Part shown: one piece after another, positions 22,871 to 33,479 of the stretch
Position numbering within the stretch: the first letter of the stretch is position 1
Layout of the letters: each line of letters opens with the position of its first letter
NCBI GenBank assembly: GCA_949987705.1
Contig: OX465281.1
Span: 29,248,942 to 29,312,941, forward strand
Origin: Thereva unica
Taxonomy: Eukaryota > Arthropoda > Insecta > Diptera > Therevidae
Reading direction: 5' to 3'
DNA length: 64,000 bases
Translations under genes and position numbers: made by a program
The notes under the pieces: model-generated
The model's input: only the letters and a program-made list of their open reading frames with translations
Told to the model about the DNA's origin: nothing
The model's database searches: none

Positions 22871-23145
22871 AACCTCCTTTTTTAAGGGAGGGCTGCCGGG
22901 GGCTCTCGAGTTGTCCAGGGTCGTGCGAGAACAAACACCTTATTACAAAATAAAATTCATTTATTGATTCAAAAGTTCTTATATACTAACAATTTAGGTC
23001 TCTTAAATCTAGGTAAATGCTTACAATCTCTGGATACATGTTTACATATGGTGAGTAAGTATATCTACATAGCTAACTACGGGCTATAGTACTAGTATAT
23101 TACCAGCGAGCAATAATAATAAGAGTGATGAGCTAGAACAAATTT
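22871..23145 (-). repeat. LTR-like dispersed repeat, partner of 27380-27470
   Basis: The segment 23020-23110 (tacatgtttacatatgg... ctagtatattac) recurs at 27388-27462 in the same orientation. The block near 23105-23145 (agcgagcaataataataaga) recurs inverted near 27140-27170. On the minus strand it holds an AATAAA (near 22955) and ends in a GC-rich stretch. I read it as a decayed LTR or similar terminal repeat; that class is an inference. Confidence 0.4.
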
Positions 23146-23462
23146 TCAAAAATATTTCAATGCCCTTGAGATCAGCTGATAAAAATTTCAGTAGGAGTGA
23201 AAAAGTCAAAATATCAAAGATGTAATATCTATGATAAAAGGAGGCGGAACTACTTTCACACAATACGCAAAGTGTGTGAAAGCAAGATAAAAAATGACGG
23301 GGAAGTGACTGGAATGTGAACTGGAAATATTTTGACAGTTCTCATTTTAATGCCATCGAAATCGGATGCAAGTTTATAAGTCATCGATTCCCGATATTTT
23401 ACATTATAAAATTGATTTTTTACGAATCATATGTAGTCATGAACATTTCATTGCATTAAATT

Positions 23463-26060
23463 TACCATCAAAGACGAGTTCTATATGCGACTGAATGAGG
23501 TTTTTCGCTCTATTCCAAGGGGAGACATCATTGTATTAATGGGTGACTTAAACGCACAAATCGGCCGCGACAACACCGGTCTTGAACAAACAATTGGAAA
23601 ACAAGGCCTAAGCCAAGTTACCAATAACAATGGTGAGCTTTTCGTTGACTTTTGTAGTTCCCATCAACTAATGGTAGGTGGAACTTACTTTTGCCACAAG
23701 AAGATACACAAAGAGACCTGGGTATCACCCGATGGTAGAACGAGAAATCAGATAGATCACGTGGCCGTCAGCCGCAGATGGAGAACCATTCTGGAGGATG
23801 TCAGGAGATTCAGGGGAGCGGACACTGGAAGCGACCACCATTTGGTAGTAGCAACTATTCGCCTTAGAATCGCTGCAATCAGAAACGTTCAACGCGATGT
23901 TATAAACCGTAGACGGTTTAACGTTGACCTTCTGCAGGAGACCGCTAAAAAGCGAGAATTTGCTGGAAACCTGCAGCAAATATTAAACCAGCAAACCGTT
24001 TCTGACGACACAAATATTGAAGAGCTGTGGAGTAGAACAAAGGGCGCTATATTGACGGCTGCGGAAACGAGCGTCGGTTATGTCCAGAGAAACATGCAAC
24101 ATTGGATCTCGGACACTACCTGGCAAAAAATAGAACGCAGGAGGGCCCTCAAAAATAACGTAAACTCTACAAGCGACCCGGAAAGACGTCACCAACTTGA
24201 ACGGGAATATTCCCAATTACACCGGGAAGTAAAGAGAAGTGTGCGGCGTGATAAAAGGCAGCAGATAAATGAGCTCGCAGAAAAAGCGGAAAACGCGGCA
24301 AACACAGGCAACAGTAAAGTGCTGTACCAAATTACTAAACAGCTCTCGGGAAAGCACTCTACTAAAAAGCATGCCGTAAAGAGTGCGGATGGGAGGCTGC
24401 TGTGCAGCGACGAGGAGCAACTCCAAAGATGGAGAGATTACTTCTTCGCCGCCCTGAATGGTTCACTTGCACAGGAACCTCAGGAAAACAGCAACAATGC
24501 ACAGCCGATAAGAATCAACACCCGGGCCCCATCCAAGACGGAAATAGTAACCGCAATTCATGCGATGGCCAATGGTAAAGCAGCTGGAAAAGATGGCATC
24601 CCGGCAGAATTGTTGAAAGCCGATTCAAGCCTCATAGCAGATGCGCTTCAGCCAATCCTGGAAATAGCATGGAACACCTGTACCTTTCCGGAGGATTGGA
24701 CGGAAGGTATCATAGTCAAAATACCCAAAAAGGGGGACCTAACAATATGCGACAACTGGAGAGGCATCTGTCTATTATCTACTGTGGGTAAAATCTTGTC
24801 CCACGTTATATTATCAAGGATAAGAGAGGCAGTAGACCGAACGCTTAGAAGGCAGCAGGCCGGATTCAGGAAGGGCCGCTCATGTATAGACCATATTAAC
24901 ACCTTGAGAATCATAGTGGAGCAGTCTACTGAATTCCGATCCCCCCTTTACCTAGCTTTCGTAGATTATGAGAAAGCGTTCGACTCGGTTAATAGGAGCT
25001 TTATATGGCAGGCATTACGGCGACGTGGACTGCCTGATAAAATAATAGAATTGATAAAAGCCCTTTACAACAATTCCAAATGCAGAGTTCTCCATAATGG
25101 AAAATTATCCGACAGCTTCGAGGTGAATTCAGGAGTACGACAAGGATGTCTACTTTCGCCATTACTATTTCTTATAGTAATAAATGACATCCTTGTCGAC
25201 GCTCTAGATAATAGAACAGGCGGCATACAATGGGGTTTGCTAGACCGCCTTAAGGACCTCGACTACGCGGATGATATCTGTTTGCTGGCCCACAGACATC
25301 AGGAGCTAAAAAACATGTTAAACAATTTGGCAACAGAAAGTAGTCTAGCAGGCTTAAGGCTGAATCCGAACAAAACCAAAGAAATGCGGATAAATGCAAA
25401 CACACTTGAACGAACTGCGCTGAATAACCGTGACGTGGAACTGGTAGATAAATTCTGCTACCTCGGTAGCATTATTACCGAAAATGGCGGTACAGAAGAA
25501 GATGTCAGTTCCAGAATAAATAAAGCACGAGGCGCATATGCATGCCTGTTCCGCATATGGAGATCAACGGAGATCTCAACTAACACCAAATTGCGGCTGT
25601 TCAACTCCAACGTTAAGGCAGTTCTTTTGTACGGTTGCGAAACATGGAAAGTCACCCAATTCATCACAGGGCGCCTACAAGTCTTCATCAACAGATGCCT
25701 GCGTCGTATCCTAAAAATCCGCTGGCCAGATAGAATTTCAAATGAAGAGCTATGGCGCCGTGCCGGCCAAGAAAGGATAGACGACCAAATCAGGCGAAGG
25801 AAATGGAATTGGGTTGGCCACACCTTGCGACGCGATAACGAAAACCTAGCCAAACAGGCCCTTGACTGGAACCCGCAAGGATCCCGTCGAGTTGGAAGAC
25901 CTAGAACAACGTGGAGGAGGACCCTACTAGCAGAGGCCGCAACAACTGGGAGATCCTGGTCAGAGCTGAGAGCTGTCGCGCAAAACAGAGTCCGCTGGAG
26001 GGCAACTGTTTCCGCCCTATGTCCCATGAGGGATTAAAGGGGCACAAAGAAGAAGAAGAA
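23463..26060 (+). mobile_element. RTE-clade retrotransposon, 5'-truncated, with (GAA)n tail
   Basis: The element enters inside the endonuclease domain (in-frame codons KDEFY lie just before ATG 23485) and ends in aaagaagaagaagaagaaa at 26046-26060. Short tandem-repeat tails are characteristic of RTE-clade elements. A second copy of its 3' end lies at 63797-63959 on the minus strand. Confidence 0.85.
23485..26037 (+). CDS. RTE-type endonuclease/reverse transcriptase ORF, 850 codons, uninterrupted
   Basis: Uninterrupted frame coding for most of the element's endonuclease and all of its reverse transcriptase. LMGDLNAQIGRDNTG is near residue 19 and DTGSDHHLVVATIR, the SDH motif, near 115. RT blocks: GKAAGKDGIPAELLK, IPKKGDLTICDNWRGICLL, VDYEKAFDSVNR, GVRQGCLLSPLLF (about 550) and LDYADDICLLAHR (about 592). 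The C-terminal domain reads LRRILKIRWPDRISNEELW, RKWNWVGHTLRRD and GSRRVGRPRTTWRR. These match the SR2/RTE-like pattern I know from flatworm and insect elements. The N-terminal ~90 residues of the endonuclease (including its first catalytic residues) are missing because the copy is 5'-truncated, so it cannot be autonomous. The start codon given is simply the first ATG and is not the native start. Confidence 0.88.
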   Translation: MRLNEVFRSIPRGDIIVLMGDLNAQIGRDNTGLEQTIGKQGLSQVTNNNGELFVDFCSSHQLMVGGTYFCHKKIHKETWVSPDGRTRNQIDHVAVSRRWRTILEDVRRFRGADTGSDHHLVVATIRLRIAAIRNVQRDVINRRRFNVDLLQETAKKREFAGNLQQILNQQTVSDDTNIEELWSRTKGAILTAAETSVGYVQRNMQHWISDTTWQKIERRRALKNNVNSTSDPERRHQLEREYSQLHREVKRSVRRDKRQQINELAEKAENAANTGNSKVLYQITKQLSGKHSTKKHAVKSADGRLLCSDEEQLQRWRDYFFAALNGSLAQEPQENSNNAQPIRINTRAPSKTEIVTAIHAMANGKAAGKDGIPAELLKADSSLIADALQPILEIAWNTCTFPEDWTEGIIVKIPKKGDLTICDNWRGICLLSTVGKILSHVILSRIREAVDRTLRRQQAGFRKGRSCIDHINTLRIIVEQSTEFRSPLYLAFVDYEKAFDSVNRSFIWQALRRRGLPDKIIELIKALYNNSKCRVLHNGKLSDSFEVNSGVRQGCLLSPLLFLIVINDILVDALDNRTGGIQWGLLDRLKDLDYADDICLLAHRHQELKNMLNNLATESSLAGLRLNPNKTKEMRINANTLERTALNNRDVELVDKFCYLGSIITENGGTEEDVSSRINKARGAYACLFRIWRSTEISTNTKLRLFNSNVKAVLLYGCETWKVTQFITGRLQVFINRCLRRILKIRWPDRISNEELWRRAGQERIDDQIRRRKWNWVGHTLRRDNENLAKQALDWNPQGSRRVGRPRTTWRRTLLAEAATTGRSWSELRAVAQNRVRWRATVSALCPMRD

Positions 26061-26710
26061 GAAATTTACCATTTGCAACACCATATACAACATTATTAGC
26101 ACCGTGCAGCCCGACACCAAGTTTTGCAGAGAAATTTTGAGAAAACATTATATGCTGACTTGACCGCACAATTATTTTACACAGTTTTTAGAATTATAAT
26201 ATGAACAGTGAGCGTTAAAACTGTGTCAACACTTAAAAATTTAATATTTCAACTTCAATACCTCAACACTAAAAATGGACTTTTTCATATTTGTTTATAA
26301 ATCTTTTGGTTAATGACATCGGAAGATTTCAAATCAAGGTGTACGTTCTTCCATGAGTTTGTAATCTTGAGATATTGAAGTTGAAGTATAACATTTTTGA
26401 TGTTAACTCACTTATGACACTCATTGTACGTCTTCTTAATAAACACATTTTTCAATATTTTAATACTCACAATTGTTATAAATATTATTAATATTATTTT
26501 AATTAAAACGTTAATTCACGTTTTTAAATCTACTCTCACTCAAATTTAATTAGTTCACTTCTATATGATAATGTAAGTCACTCTCTATGTTAATTTAAAT
26601 CACTTTTATAAATCGTCTTAATAAAGACGTTTTTAAATATGCACTTTATAAGTACACTGGATAACTATAAATTAACTAAAATTGCCGATAAAATTTCGAA
26701 AAATCGCACG
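26061..26710. other. AT-rich spacer
   Basis: No gene recognised. It contains loosely repeated words such as gtcttaataaa(c/g)acgtttttaa near 26430 and 26620. Confidence 0.35.
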
Positions 26711-26713
26711 ACT

Positions 26714-26930
26714 CCCGCTTTTTTTACTGACAATACAACTGTAAGTGAAATAACAAAAATGCTGTACCAACACGAAATTTTAACGCATACATTCTCAACA
26801 TTTATACCGACTACACGTGCTCCGCTTTTTTTACTGACAATACAACTGTAAGTGAAATAACAGAAATGCTGTACCAACACGAAATTTTAACGCATACATT
26901 CTCAACATTTATACCGACTACACGTGCTCT
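26714..26930. repeat. Two-copy tandem duplication, period 107 bp
   Basis: The segment starting cgctttttttactgacaata near 26716 recurs at about 26823 with very few changes and continues to cgtgctc near 26930. A stretch of aligned codons without motif is a by-product. Confidence 0.85.
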
Positions 26931-27119
26931 GTTCCAATGTTACTTCCATTTGAATGTAAACATTCCAATAGGGGAAAAAAGGAACATCTTCCGTTTCTTT
27001 CATACTCCAGTGCTTTTTGCTTTTAGTGTATGACCATCTCGCGTTTGTTTTTTTTTTTTGAGAATTTTTACTTAATATTATGGTTTATCTCTTCTTTCAT
27101 ATGTTTAACTCTTTTACTT

Positions 27120-28065
27120 GGCCTTGAGCTCTACCTAATCACTCTTGTTATTATTGCTCGCTGATATTACTAAGCAGCTATCTACTCACTACGACAGGTT
27201 TACATGTGCGTAAGCTGGGGTCAATGGTCTGGCAGGATGTGCGTGTGGGTGTGTGAGTGTGTGTGTGTGTGTCGGTATGTGATCGGTCTCGTATGTGGTC
27301 ATACCGCGACACTGGTATAGGCAATGCTGCCGGGAACAATGTCGGATCATACACCACGACATTGGTCCAGGAAACATTCCTATTTACAATCTCTAGATAC
27401 ATGTTTACATATGGGGAGTAAGCATATCTACATAGCTAACTACGGGTAGTACTAGTATATTACTAAGCAGTCATCCACTCACTACTATGAACTACATGTA
27501 CCTAATGTGTGTTGGGTGTGTAGGTCTGACCGTGCCGGATCGTACACCTCGACACGGTCTAGGAATCGCTACATCGGCACAGTGTCGGGCCGTACACCTC
27601 GACATGGCCTCGGAAACATTCCTCGGGTAGTGTGTATTGTGCGTAGTGTGTATGTGTGTGTGTGTTATGTGTAGGGTGTGTATGTCTGACCGTGCCGGAT
27701 CGTACACCTCGACACGGTCTAGGAATCGCTACCTCGGCGCATTGTCGGGCCGTACGCCGCGACAAGGCCTCGGAAACATTCCTGAGGGCAAAAGTGGGAC
27801 CGTGCCGGATCGTACACCGCGACACGGTCTAGGACCAGAGAGGGTGACCTCTCCGGAACGAGCCTGAGTGAAGACTGAATTTTGGCCTGGTGAAGCGGTT
27901 TATTTTATACCGAAGGGAACTGTCAAAGGATACTCGCCCAGCCTGCTGGGTGAATATTTTATTTTCCTAAATTTTGCTTAAGGGAATTTCCCCGCCTACT
28001 GAGTAAATATATTTTTTTAGGTTCGTGGAGTGAAATTCTTAGTAACGAAAACTTGGTTCGTTACA
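27120..28065 (-). mobile_element. LTR-like element with internal minisatellite, minus strand
   Basis: On the minus strand the element would begin TGTAACGAACCAAG at 28065, the TG-type start common in insect LTRs. About 150 bp in, a TATA-like ggtataaaataaacc (27897-27912 region) is followed 25-30 bp later by ttcagtcttcactcagg, a good arthropod initiator (TCAGT). Further in lie the GT-rich and cgacacggtc minisatellite (27230-27860) and AT-rich sequence shared with 22871-23145. No second copy with matching ends was found to define the LTR length, so the lower boundary is uncertain. Confidence 0.45.
27230..27860. repeat. Minisatellite of ~85-165 bp units with GT/CA microsatellites
   Basis: Copies of the word ccggatcgtacaccncgaca are found near 27535, 27695 and 27805, with diverged relatives near 27340 (cggatcatacaccacgaca), 27590 and 27750. 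Most are followed by ggtctagga or ggcctcgga and acattcct. Between them lie gtgtgtgtgt runs (27250-27275, 27645-27665). Overlapping frames here are low-complexity products. Confidence 0.8.
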
Positions 28066-28069
28066 TGCC

Positions 28070-28945
28070 AAGCGATTATCATCCATTTGACAAACATGTC
28101 CAAACCAACGTAGTAGACGTTTTTGCATTTCTTCTTCGATCAGTGTCTGCTGATTGCATCTTTATCTGAATGTCTTGTTTCGAAGGCGATCGCGTAGTGA
28201 GACACCGAGGATCTGCCTCAAGCATCGCATTTGGAAGACCTCGAGCTTGTTGACGTCCAGTTTGAGCAGTGTCCACTTTTCATATCCATAAAGAAGAGTC
28301 GGAAGAATCAACGTTCGGTAAAGGCGTACTTTTGTGTTGATGGAAATATTGGTTCGTTTCCATATGCACCACTTGAGCGAGGTGAATGTTGCTGTTGCTT
28401 GGCCGATACGGCTGTGAACGTCGGCCGTCGTTCGTTTCCTCAACTAATGATCCCAAATATTTGAACCTCGGAACCTGTTCGATTTGGGTTCCATCGAGGT
28501 CCGTCCGTTGTGAGGACTTTGGTCTTTTCCGCATTGATTTTTAACCCGTATGACTGGGCGATGCGGGAAATGTCGTATAACATGTCCGTTGGTTCGGCAT
28601 CCGTGTCGGCGAAGACGGCGCTATCGTCGGAAAACATTAAGTCGGTTACGAAGTTGTTGTCGTCGTATCGAACTCCGAGTCCTCCATCGAATGCTTCACA
28701 CTTAATCGCGTTGATCAAGACGTTGAAGAGAAGTGTCGAAGCGACGTCTCCCTGTCGAACACCCGTTTGAATCGGGAGCTCCTCGGATAAGTCGCTTCGA
28801 ATACAAACGCTGCTGGTTGAGCCATAGCGCGACGCTTGGAGAAGTTAGATGATTCTTAATGGCACGTGTTCCGTTTCCAAGACTCCACAAGCTGTTCCAA
28901 TCGAAAGCGGATTTGAAATCGATGAAAACGACGACAGTAGCGTAC
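28070..28945 (-). mobile_element. Non-LTR retrotransposon RT fragment, minus strand
   Basis: Minus-strand reading: DFKSAFDWNSL near 28920, TGVRQGDVAS near 28770, then LINAIKCEAFDGGLGVRYDD and DLMFSDDSAVFADTD (the YADD region with MFSDDS) near 28640. KINAEKTKVLT, FKYLGSLVEE, HSRIGQATATFTSLK, RTLILPTLLYGYEKWTLL and MRCLRQILGVSLRDRLR follow. The order is a complete RT palm-to-thumb and C-terminal region without the endonuclease. Frameshifts occur between segments. It is cut abruptly at 28066-28070 by the LTR-like element. Confidence 0.8.
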
Positions 28946-29442
28946 CGGTCGACATAAAATTAGCTGGAGCTAAATCCTTCGAAATCCCAGTGTATTGTTA
29001 TCTCTCTTACTCTGCTACTGTTCATCCTGGCATTTCTGCTATCGTGCTTAACTCCGCCTTTCTCTTGTTTGCGTTAATAAAGCAAGAAATTTTGTTGTGG
29101 TACTGAATAGCAGCATGGCCTATCACATTAGTTTCATTGTTAGTGAAACCTACGGACTCCTGTCTAAACTTCGTTATTATTGTGGCTTGTTGAAAAGAGC
29201 TTTGTGTATAAATTTGCATGGCCAAGTTAAGTTGGCGTGTGAAGTTACATATTCCTCGATACGTGTATGAGTATCGACAGTTTCATTCCACCGCGTCCCT
29301 CGTAGTTACGTCACTCGCCAACGAGAACACCACCTCCTCTCTCTCGGCATGCGCCCATAAACTTGAAGTAGCGTTTAACGATTGTGTACGTCGTTTGACC
29401 ATACTGAACCCAACTCGAACTCCGTTTTCTGCTGTTCTCTAA

Positions 29443-29829
29443 AGGCTCGATTACATTGAGCGAGTTTACAAGTTACTAGCCGGCGAATTCACTAGTCTGG
29501 TGTCATCATGTTGACTAGCTAACTACCAGATTATAAACAATCTGCTGAGAGAGTTGAAAGCCGGGTTACTTTACTCGCTACTCTCTGGCGTGTGGGCTTG
29601 TTAGCTAGCAAACTAGCCGTGTGTCATCATAGTTACTATTGAACTAGCTACGAATCTCTCATTATTTGGTTTCATTGACTACAAAACTTCGGAATTAGTT
29701 CGCACTAGCTAGTTAGCTACTAGCGAGTGGAAAGTTTGGTGTGTCATCGTCACTATCGCACTAGCTGTTTCGCCGGGTTCTAAACTCGCCAGCTAGTAGC
29801 TTGTAAACTCGCTCAATGTAATCAAGACT
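29443..29829. mobile_element. MITE with ~42 bp terminal inverted repeats
   Basis: Left end aggctcgattacattgagcg, continuing to gagtttacaagttactag; right end is its imperfect complement (cgctcaatgtaatcaagact). The interior is built of repeats of ctagctag and actagc words near 29510-29770. No coding capacity. Target duplication not clear. The ~387 bp unit does not resemble the TAA-flanked MITEs. Confidence 0.75.
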
Positions 29830-29885
29830 ATCACCCCGGCCCGCGGGATCATAATGCATTTTCTAAGTCGCCCGCGATACCATTT

Positions 29886-31088
29886 GGGATGGCCACCCAA
29901 CTAACAAACTCTCCAGAGAAAAACTCTTGGAAATTGTGAAATTATCTCATAAGACTCTCTTAACACTCTTCGATACCCTCAAGAAGATAGCTCTTGTAAT
30001 AAGAATTAAATTAACACTCATAGTAGTATTATTATGAGATAATAAGTCTACTAGAGTTACTAAGCCTTTCATTCTCATAATGAGATAATGTTTATACTCT
30101 TATATTGAGTGCAAGAAAACCTCTATTCTTATTGTGTCTTTTTTATTAAAGCTTTACTCTCAAAGGCTTTAACTGTCAAAAAATGTCCTTATGAGTGTTA
30201 TGACACTTATAAGAAAGTTCTTACAAGACTTCAAGTATATCCCTTCTTATATAAATGCTCTTATGAGACGAAAAATGTTAAAACATTTATAAGAAGACTT
30301 TTATTAGTGCAAAAAGACTACCATCTCATAACCAGAACTTTGTTCTTATAAAAAAACGTAAACCATCGAGCGGCCATACTTTCGTTTAATATAGAATTTT
30401 ATACTGAAACGAAATTCCACAAATCAAGCTAATTTACCTAATTGAATATGCGCAAAGTATACAAAGTTATTTCTTTCAGATGATAAATCAATTTAAAATA
30501 AATTATTGAGCGATACTAAAGCTTTTATTTTTTTCTTAAGAAATAAAATTTCAAAAAATATGTTAAAGTTTGATTATTTTTAAAGCGCTTTGATTTTTAT
30601 CGAGGTAGAATGGTTGTTATTATCGGTAAAGTTTCAATCGCAATAAAATTGCGACTAATATTTTCGTTAAAAATCGAATTCTAAAGTTTATTATCATACA
30701 TAATAAATATTAAATTCTTAAGTGTTATATTTTTCGAATAGATTTTTATGACAGTTATTTAGAGCAAATAACTCTCATAAAAATTATTTTATTCTAAACA
30801 ACATCGCCTTTCCATATATTGCTCCCTTTCTAACAGTTCTGTTAAGGAGAGTATAGCTCTTACAGCGCCCTTATAGTTACCCTTGCAAAGAGAGCTAAGG
30901 TATTTTTATAAGACAAAAATAACTCTCATAATTGTGCCATTTAATTCTCACAACGCACTCATAAAGCACTTGTAGTGTTCTATAAGAGTAAGTTATGAGA
31001 GTGATACTCTCTTAAAAAAGTCGAATATCCTCTCATAAGACACTAGTAGAGCCTTATGAGACGAATTTTGTTACTTGGGCACCCATGC
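29886..31088. mobile_element. Candidate 1.2 kb non-autonomous DNA element rich in subterminal repeats
   Basis: Termini are imperfect inverted repeats (left ccacccaactaacaaa, right tttgttacttgggcaccc). The interior is AT-rich and packed with short inverted words ctcataa/ttatgag and cttataaga at 29945-30350 and again at 30830-31075. The middle (30360-30830) lacks them. The 80-codon frame at 30109-30351 is part of the repeat-rich area. I see no transposase. This is an inference from structure. Confidence 0.45.
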
Positions 31089-31931
31089 TTTAGACGGTAA
31101 GTTTTCTTCCAGTCATAGCAGTGACTGTGGCAAAAGTGACAGCAAAACATTTTGTATAAAGGACGCAAAAATAAGATTCATTTCCTTCTCTTCCAGCACC
31201 TCCACAGGCTCTATTTAGCTTATCTTATCCTTTATCTGTCCATCGAGCTAAGGTTACCATGAGGAGTGATTATTCACTATGACATGAGCAACGATGGATT
31301 AGTGATTCTGAGCTCAGACTTTCCAAAAAAACTCGGTTTTGAGACTTAGATGCTGTAGAAAGATAACACTGTAGCATATCACAATAACTGAAATCTAGAG
31401 AAAAGCTTGCTGAAGACTTGCACGAGTGCATTTTATGGGGAGTGACGTATAAGCTAATGGCGGATCTTCGGATTCGACGCCTCCCAGTCTCCTATTACGG
31501 CCTTCAAGCGGTAACACTGTTAACTATGAGTGGACGCCAGGCAACCCTCAGCGAAAAGGAGGAGAACGAATGCAGCAGGTGAGAAAAAGCACGTTCGTGC
31601 ACGTCGTTTAACGATCTCTTCTGGGCACTGGGTCCACCTAGTTGAAAAACACCTTATCCTGAAGAAGAAGGAACGATTTCGGGTGGGTTTCAGATTTTTG
31701 GAAAAAAGAAAAACTGTAATCAAAGGAGATGACACTGGGCAAAATTTTTGGTCAGTGGTTCACGACTATTAGAAGTAGATTTTAACATGCCAGCAAATAT
31801 GAAAATTGCTTTATATATTTACCTTAAAACGTAATTTGTAGAAAATTCTAAAAATCAAAACATTTTTTCACCTAAAAAATAGGGTTTATAAAAAAAATAA
31901 CAAAAATCATTAAGGCTGCGAAAATCCAAGT
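31089..31931. other. Intergenic region downstream of PGLS
   Basis: No gene recognised. The frame at 31530-31772 (plus, 80 codons, Lys/Arg-rich) lacks a family motif or splice support. Confidence 0.35.
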
Positions 31932-32762
31932 TCAGTTCAAGTACTTCCCGGCATCTTCATCCAAAATGCACTTAAGCACTTTAGGAGCGACCAGACCAGC
32001 CGGCAAGTCCTCCTTATCATGGAACACCCGCTATAAAAGACAAAACACATATATGTAAAAATCTTGCGTAAGGAAAGATCCACAATTTCCCAAACCTTCA
32101 CCATATCTGCTTTCCCAGCTCCAGCCATAGCGAAGATAGCACATCTAGCCTTATTAATTAGTGGATAAGTCATGGTAACTCTCTTAGGTGGCGGTTTAGG
32201 AGAGTCATCAATAGGCGCAATAAGTCTCTGCTGCTCTTTAAGCAGAGGATGCCCTGGAAACAAGGAGCAGGTATGTCCATCAGGGCCCATTCCTAGCAAA
32301 AGCAAGTCAAACTCTGGAATTGCTCCACTTTTAACACCAAAGGCATCTAAAATCTTCTTTTCATAATCTTTCGCACATTCATCCAGCGGCAGACTAGTGT
32401 TAATTGTAACAAACTGCGACTCCTTCAAGGGCACCTTCGGCAGCAAGTCCTTCTTGTATGTCCCGAACGTGGAGTCTCCGTCACTTTCGGGGACATAGCG
32501 TTCATCACAGAAAAACAGCCTCCACTTATCCCAATCGGTGGTAATTGAAGGCAGACCTTGGCACAGGTATTTTATAAGAGAGCCGCCTTGATTAGAAGGT
32601 AGAGGTTAAACTTTTGTAACAAATTAAAGGTAACAATTGCACACCTGAAAGTCCGACGTTGAAAACACCTTTTTCACTGATTGCTTGTGTTGCTGCTTGT
32701 GATATAGTTGAGCAGAGGACGTCGATTACTTCTTTTTCATTTGGAAGCTTGAGTTTTTCCAT
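31932..32762 (-). CDS. PGLS: 6-phosphogluconolactonase, complete, three exons
   Basis: Cytosolic enzyme hydrolysing 6-phosphogluconolactone to 6-phosphogluconate, the second step of the oxidative pentose phosphate pathway. Minus-strand exons: 32762-32645, 32586-32096 and 32030-31932, with 58 and 65 bp introns and GT/AG borders. The coding length is 708 bp, 235 residues, close to the usual ~240 of eukaryotic PGLS. The start MEKLKLPNEKEV is the first ATG. VFNVGLSGGSLIKYL (residues about 34-48, crossing exon 1/2) is the substrate-binding Gly-rich loop. WRLFFCDERYVP is the conserved DER(x)VP block, and LLLLGMGPDGHTCSLFPGH is the family signature with catalytic His. Exon 3 encodes VFHDKEDLPAGLVAP and ends DAGKYLN. 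No disruption is seen, so it is probably functional. It stands alone, with transposon debris on both sides. Confidence 0.96.
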
Positions 32763-33066
32763 TTTAAATGCGAATTTCTCAAGTTTTACGACAGTGGAAA
32801 AAGTGGAATGTCACGATTGAAGGTTACAAGTTGATGTTTTCTTTTAGATCAGCTGATTACCACTTGTTGAATGTCAGCAGTTCAGCGTGCTTACGATAAG
32901 AACACAGGGTGTGCATCCCAGGTTGAAATTGGTTTGTGAGTTAGATACTAGAAGGTATAAGCAGAAGATAAAGCGCGTTTTATTTTAATTTATTATAGAG
33001 GATGAGTGGAAAATAAAAGGTTGAAATTTAATATGATGATTAATTGAAACATTTTTTAATTAATTC
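32763..33066. promoter_or_regulatory. Presumed PGLS promoter region
   Basis: About 300 bp upstream of the PGLS start codon on the minus strand. No clear TATA box or named motif was identified; the promoter role is by position only. Confidence 0.35.
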
Positions 33067-33354
33067 TTACAATTCAACAAGTTCGTGAGTGCCCCAATAA
33101 CCGGTTACATACTGATGAATTGTCGCATGACTATCAGAGAAGACAAATAGGGTGTCTTCGAAAATGTATCCCTGCGGTATCACTGCAATATTCAGCCACA
33201 GAGTTCTAATTGCTGAATATTGCAGTAATACCGCAGTGATGCATTTTCGAAGACACCCATACATTGGTTTTTGCAGGGCCGAATTATACTGAAAACCCGA
33301 GGAAGGATACCACAATCCAGTATCAAGAATTGAGCAATCAACAGATTTCAACAA
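33067..33354 (-). mobile_element. Possible RNase H remnant of a retrotransposon
   Basis: The minus-strand frame (95 codons) ends in LFVFSDSHATIHQYVTG, similar to the SDSQAAIxAL block of retrotransposon RNase H, and it closes with TAA at 33067. Its upstream half is occupied by the hairpin at 33150-33258, so only part is genuine coding remnant. Confidence 0.35.
33150..33258. repeat. Small foldback repeat (109 bp)
   Basis: Arms of about 45 bp: left gggtgtcttcgaaaatg with ctgcggtat and actgcaatattcag; right gctgaatattgcagt, ataccgcag and cattttcgaagacaccc. The loop is about 16 bp. It resembles a tiny MITE. Confidence 0.75.
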
Positions 33355-33479
33355 CAGCTATATTGGTCACTATAACGATGATGTAAAGCTCCCTCGAATT
33401 TCAATCCCAACATTCGATATGGACTATCATCGGGGCCATTTTTTTAGATTTATTCAAGCAAGTCTAGATCCTTCCAATG

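Noticed and set aside
25458..26027. 189-codon minus-strand frame
   Set aside because: It is antisense to the RTE ORF, which has clear RT and C-terminal motifs in its own frame.
27178..27867. Overlapping frames rich in Thr-His repeats
   Set aside because: Products of GT/CA microsatellite and minisatellite units.
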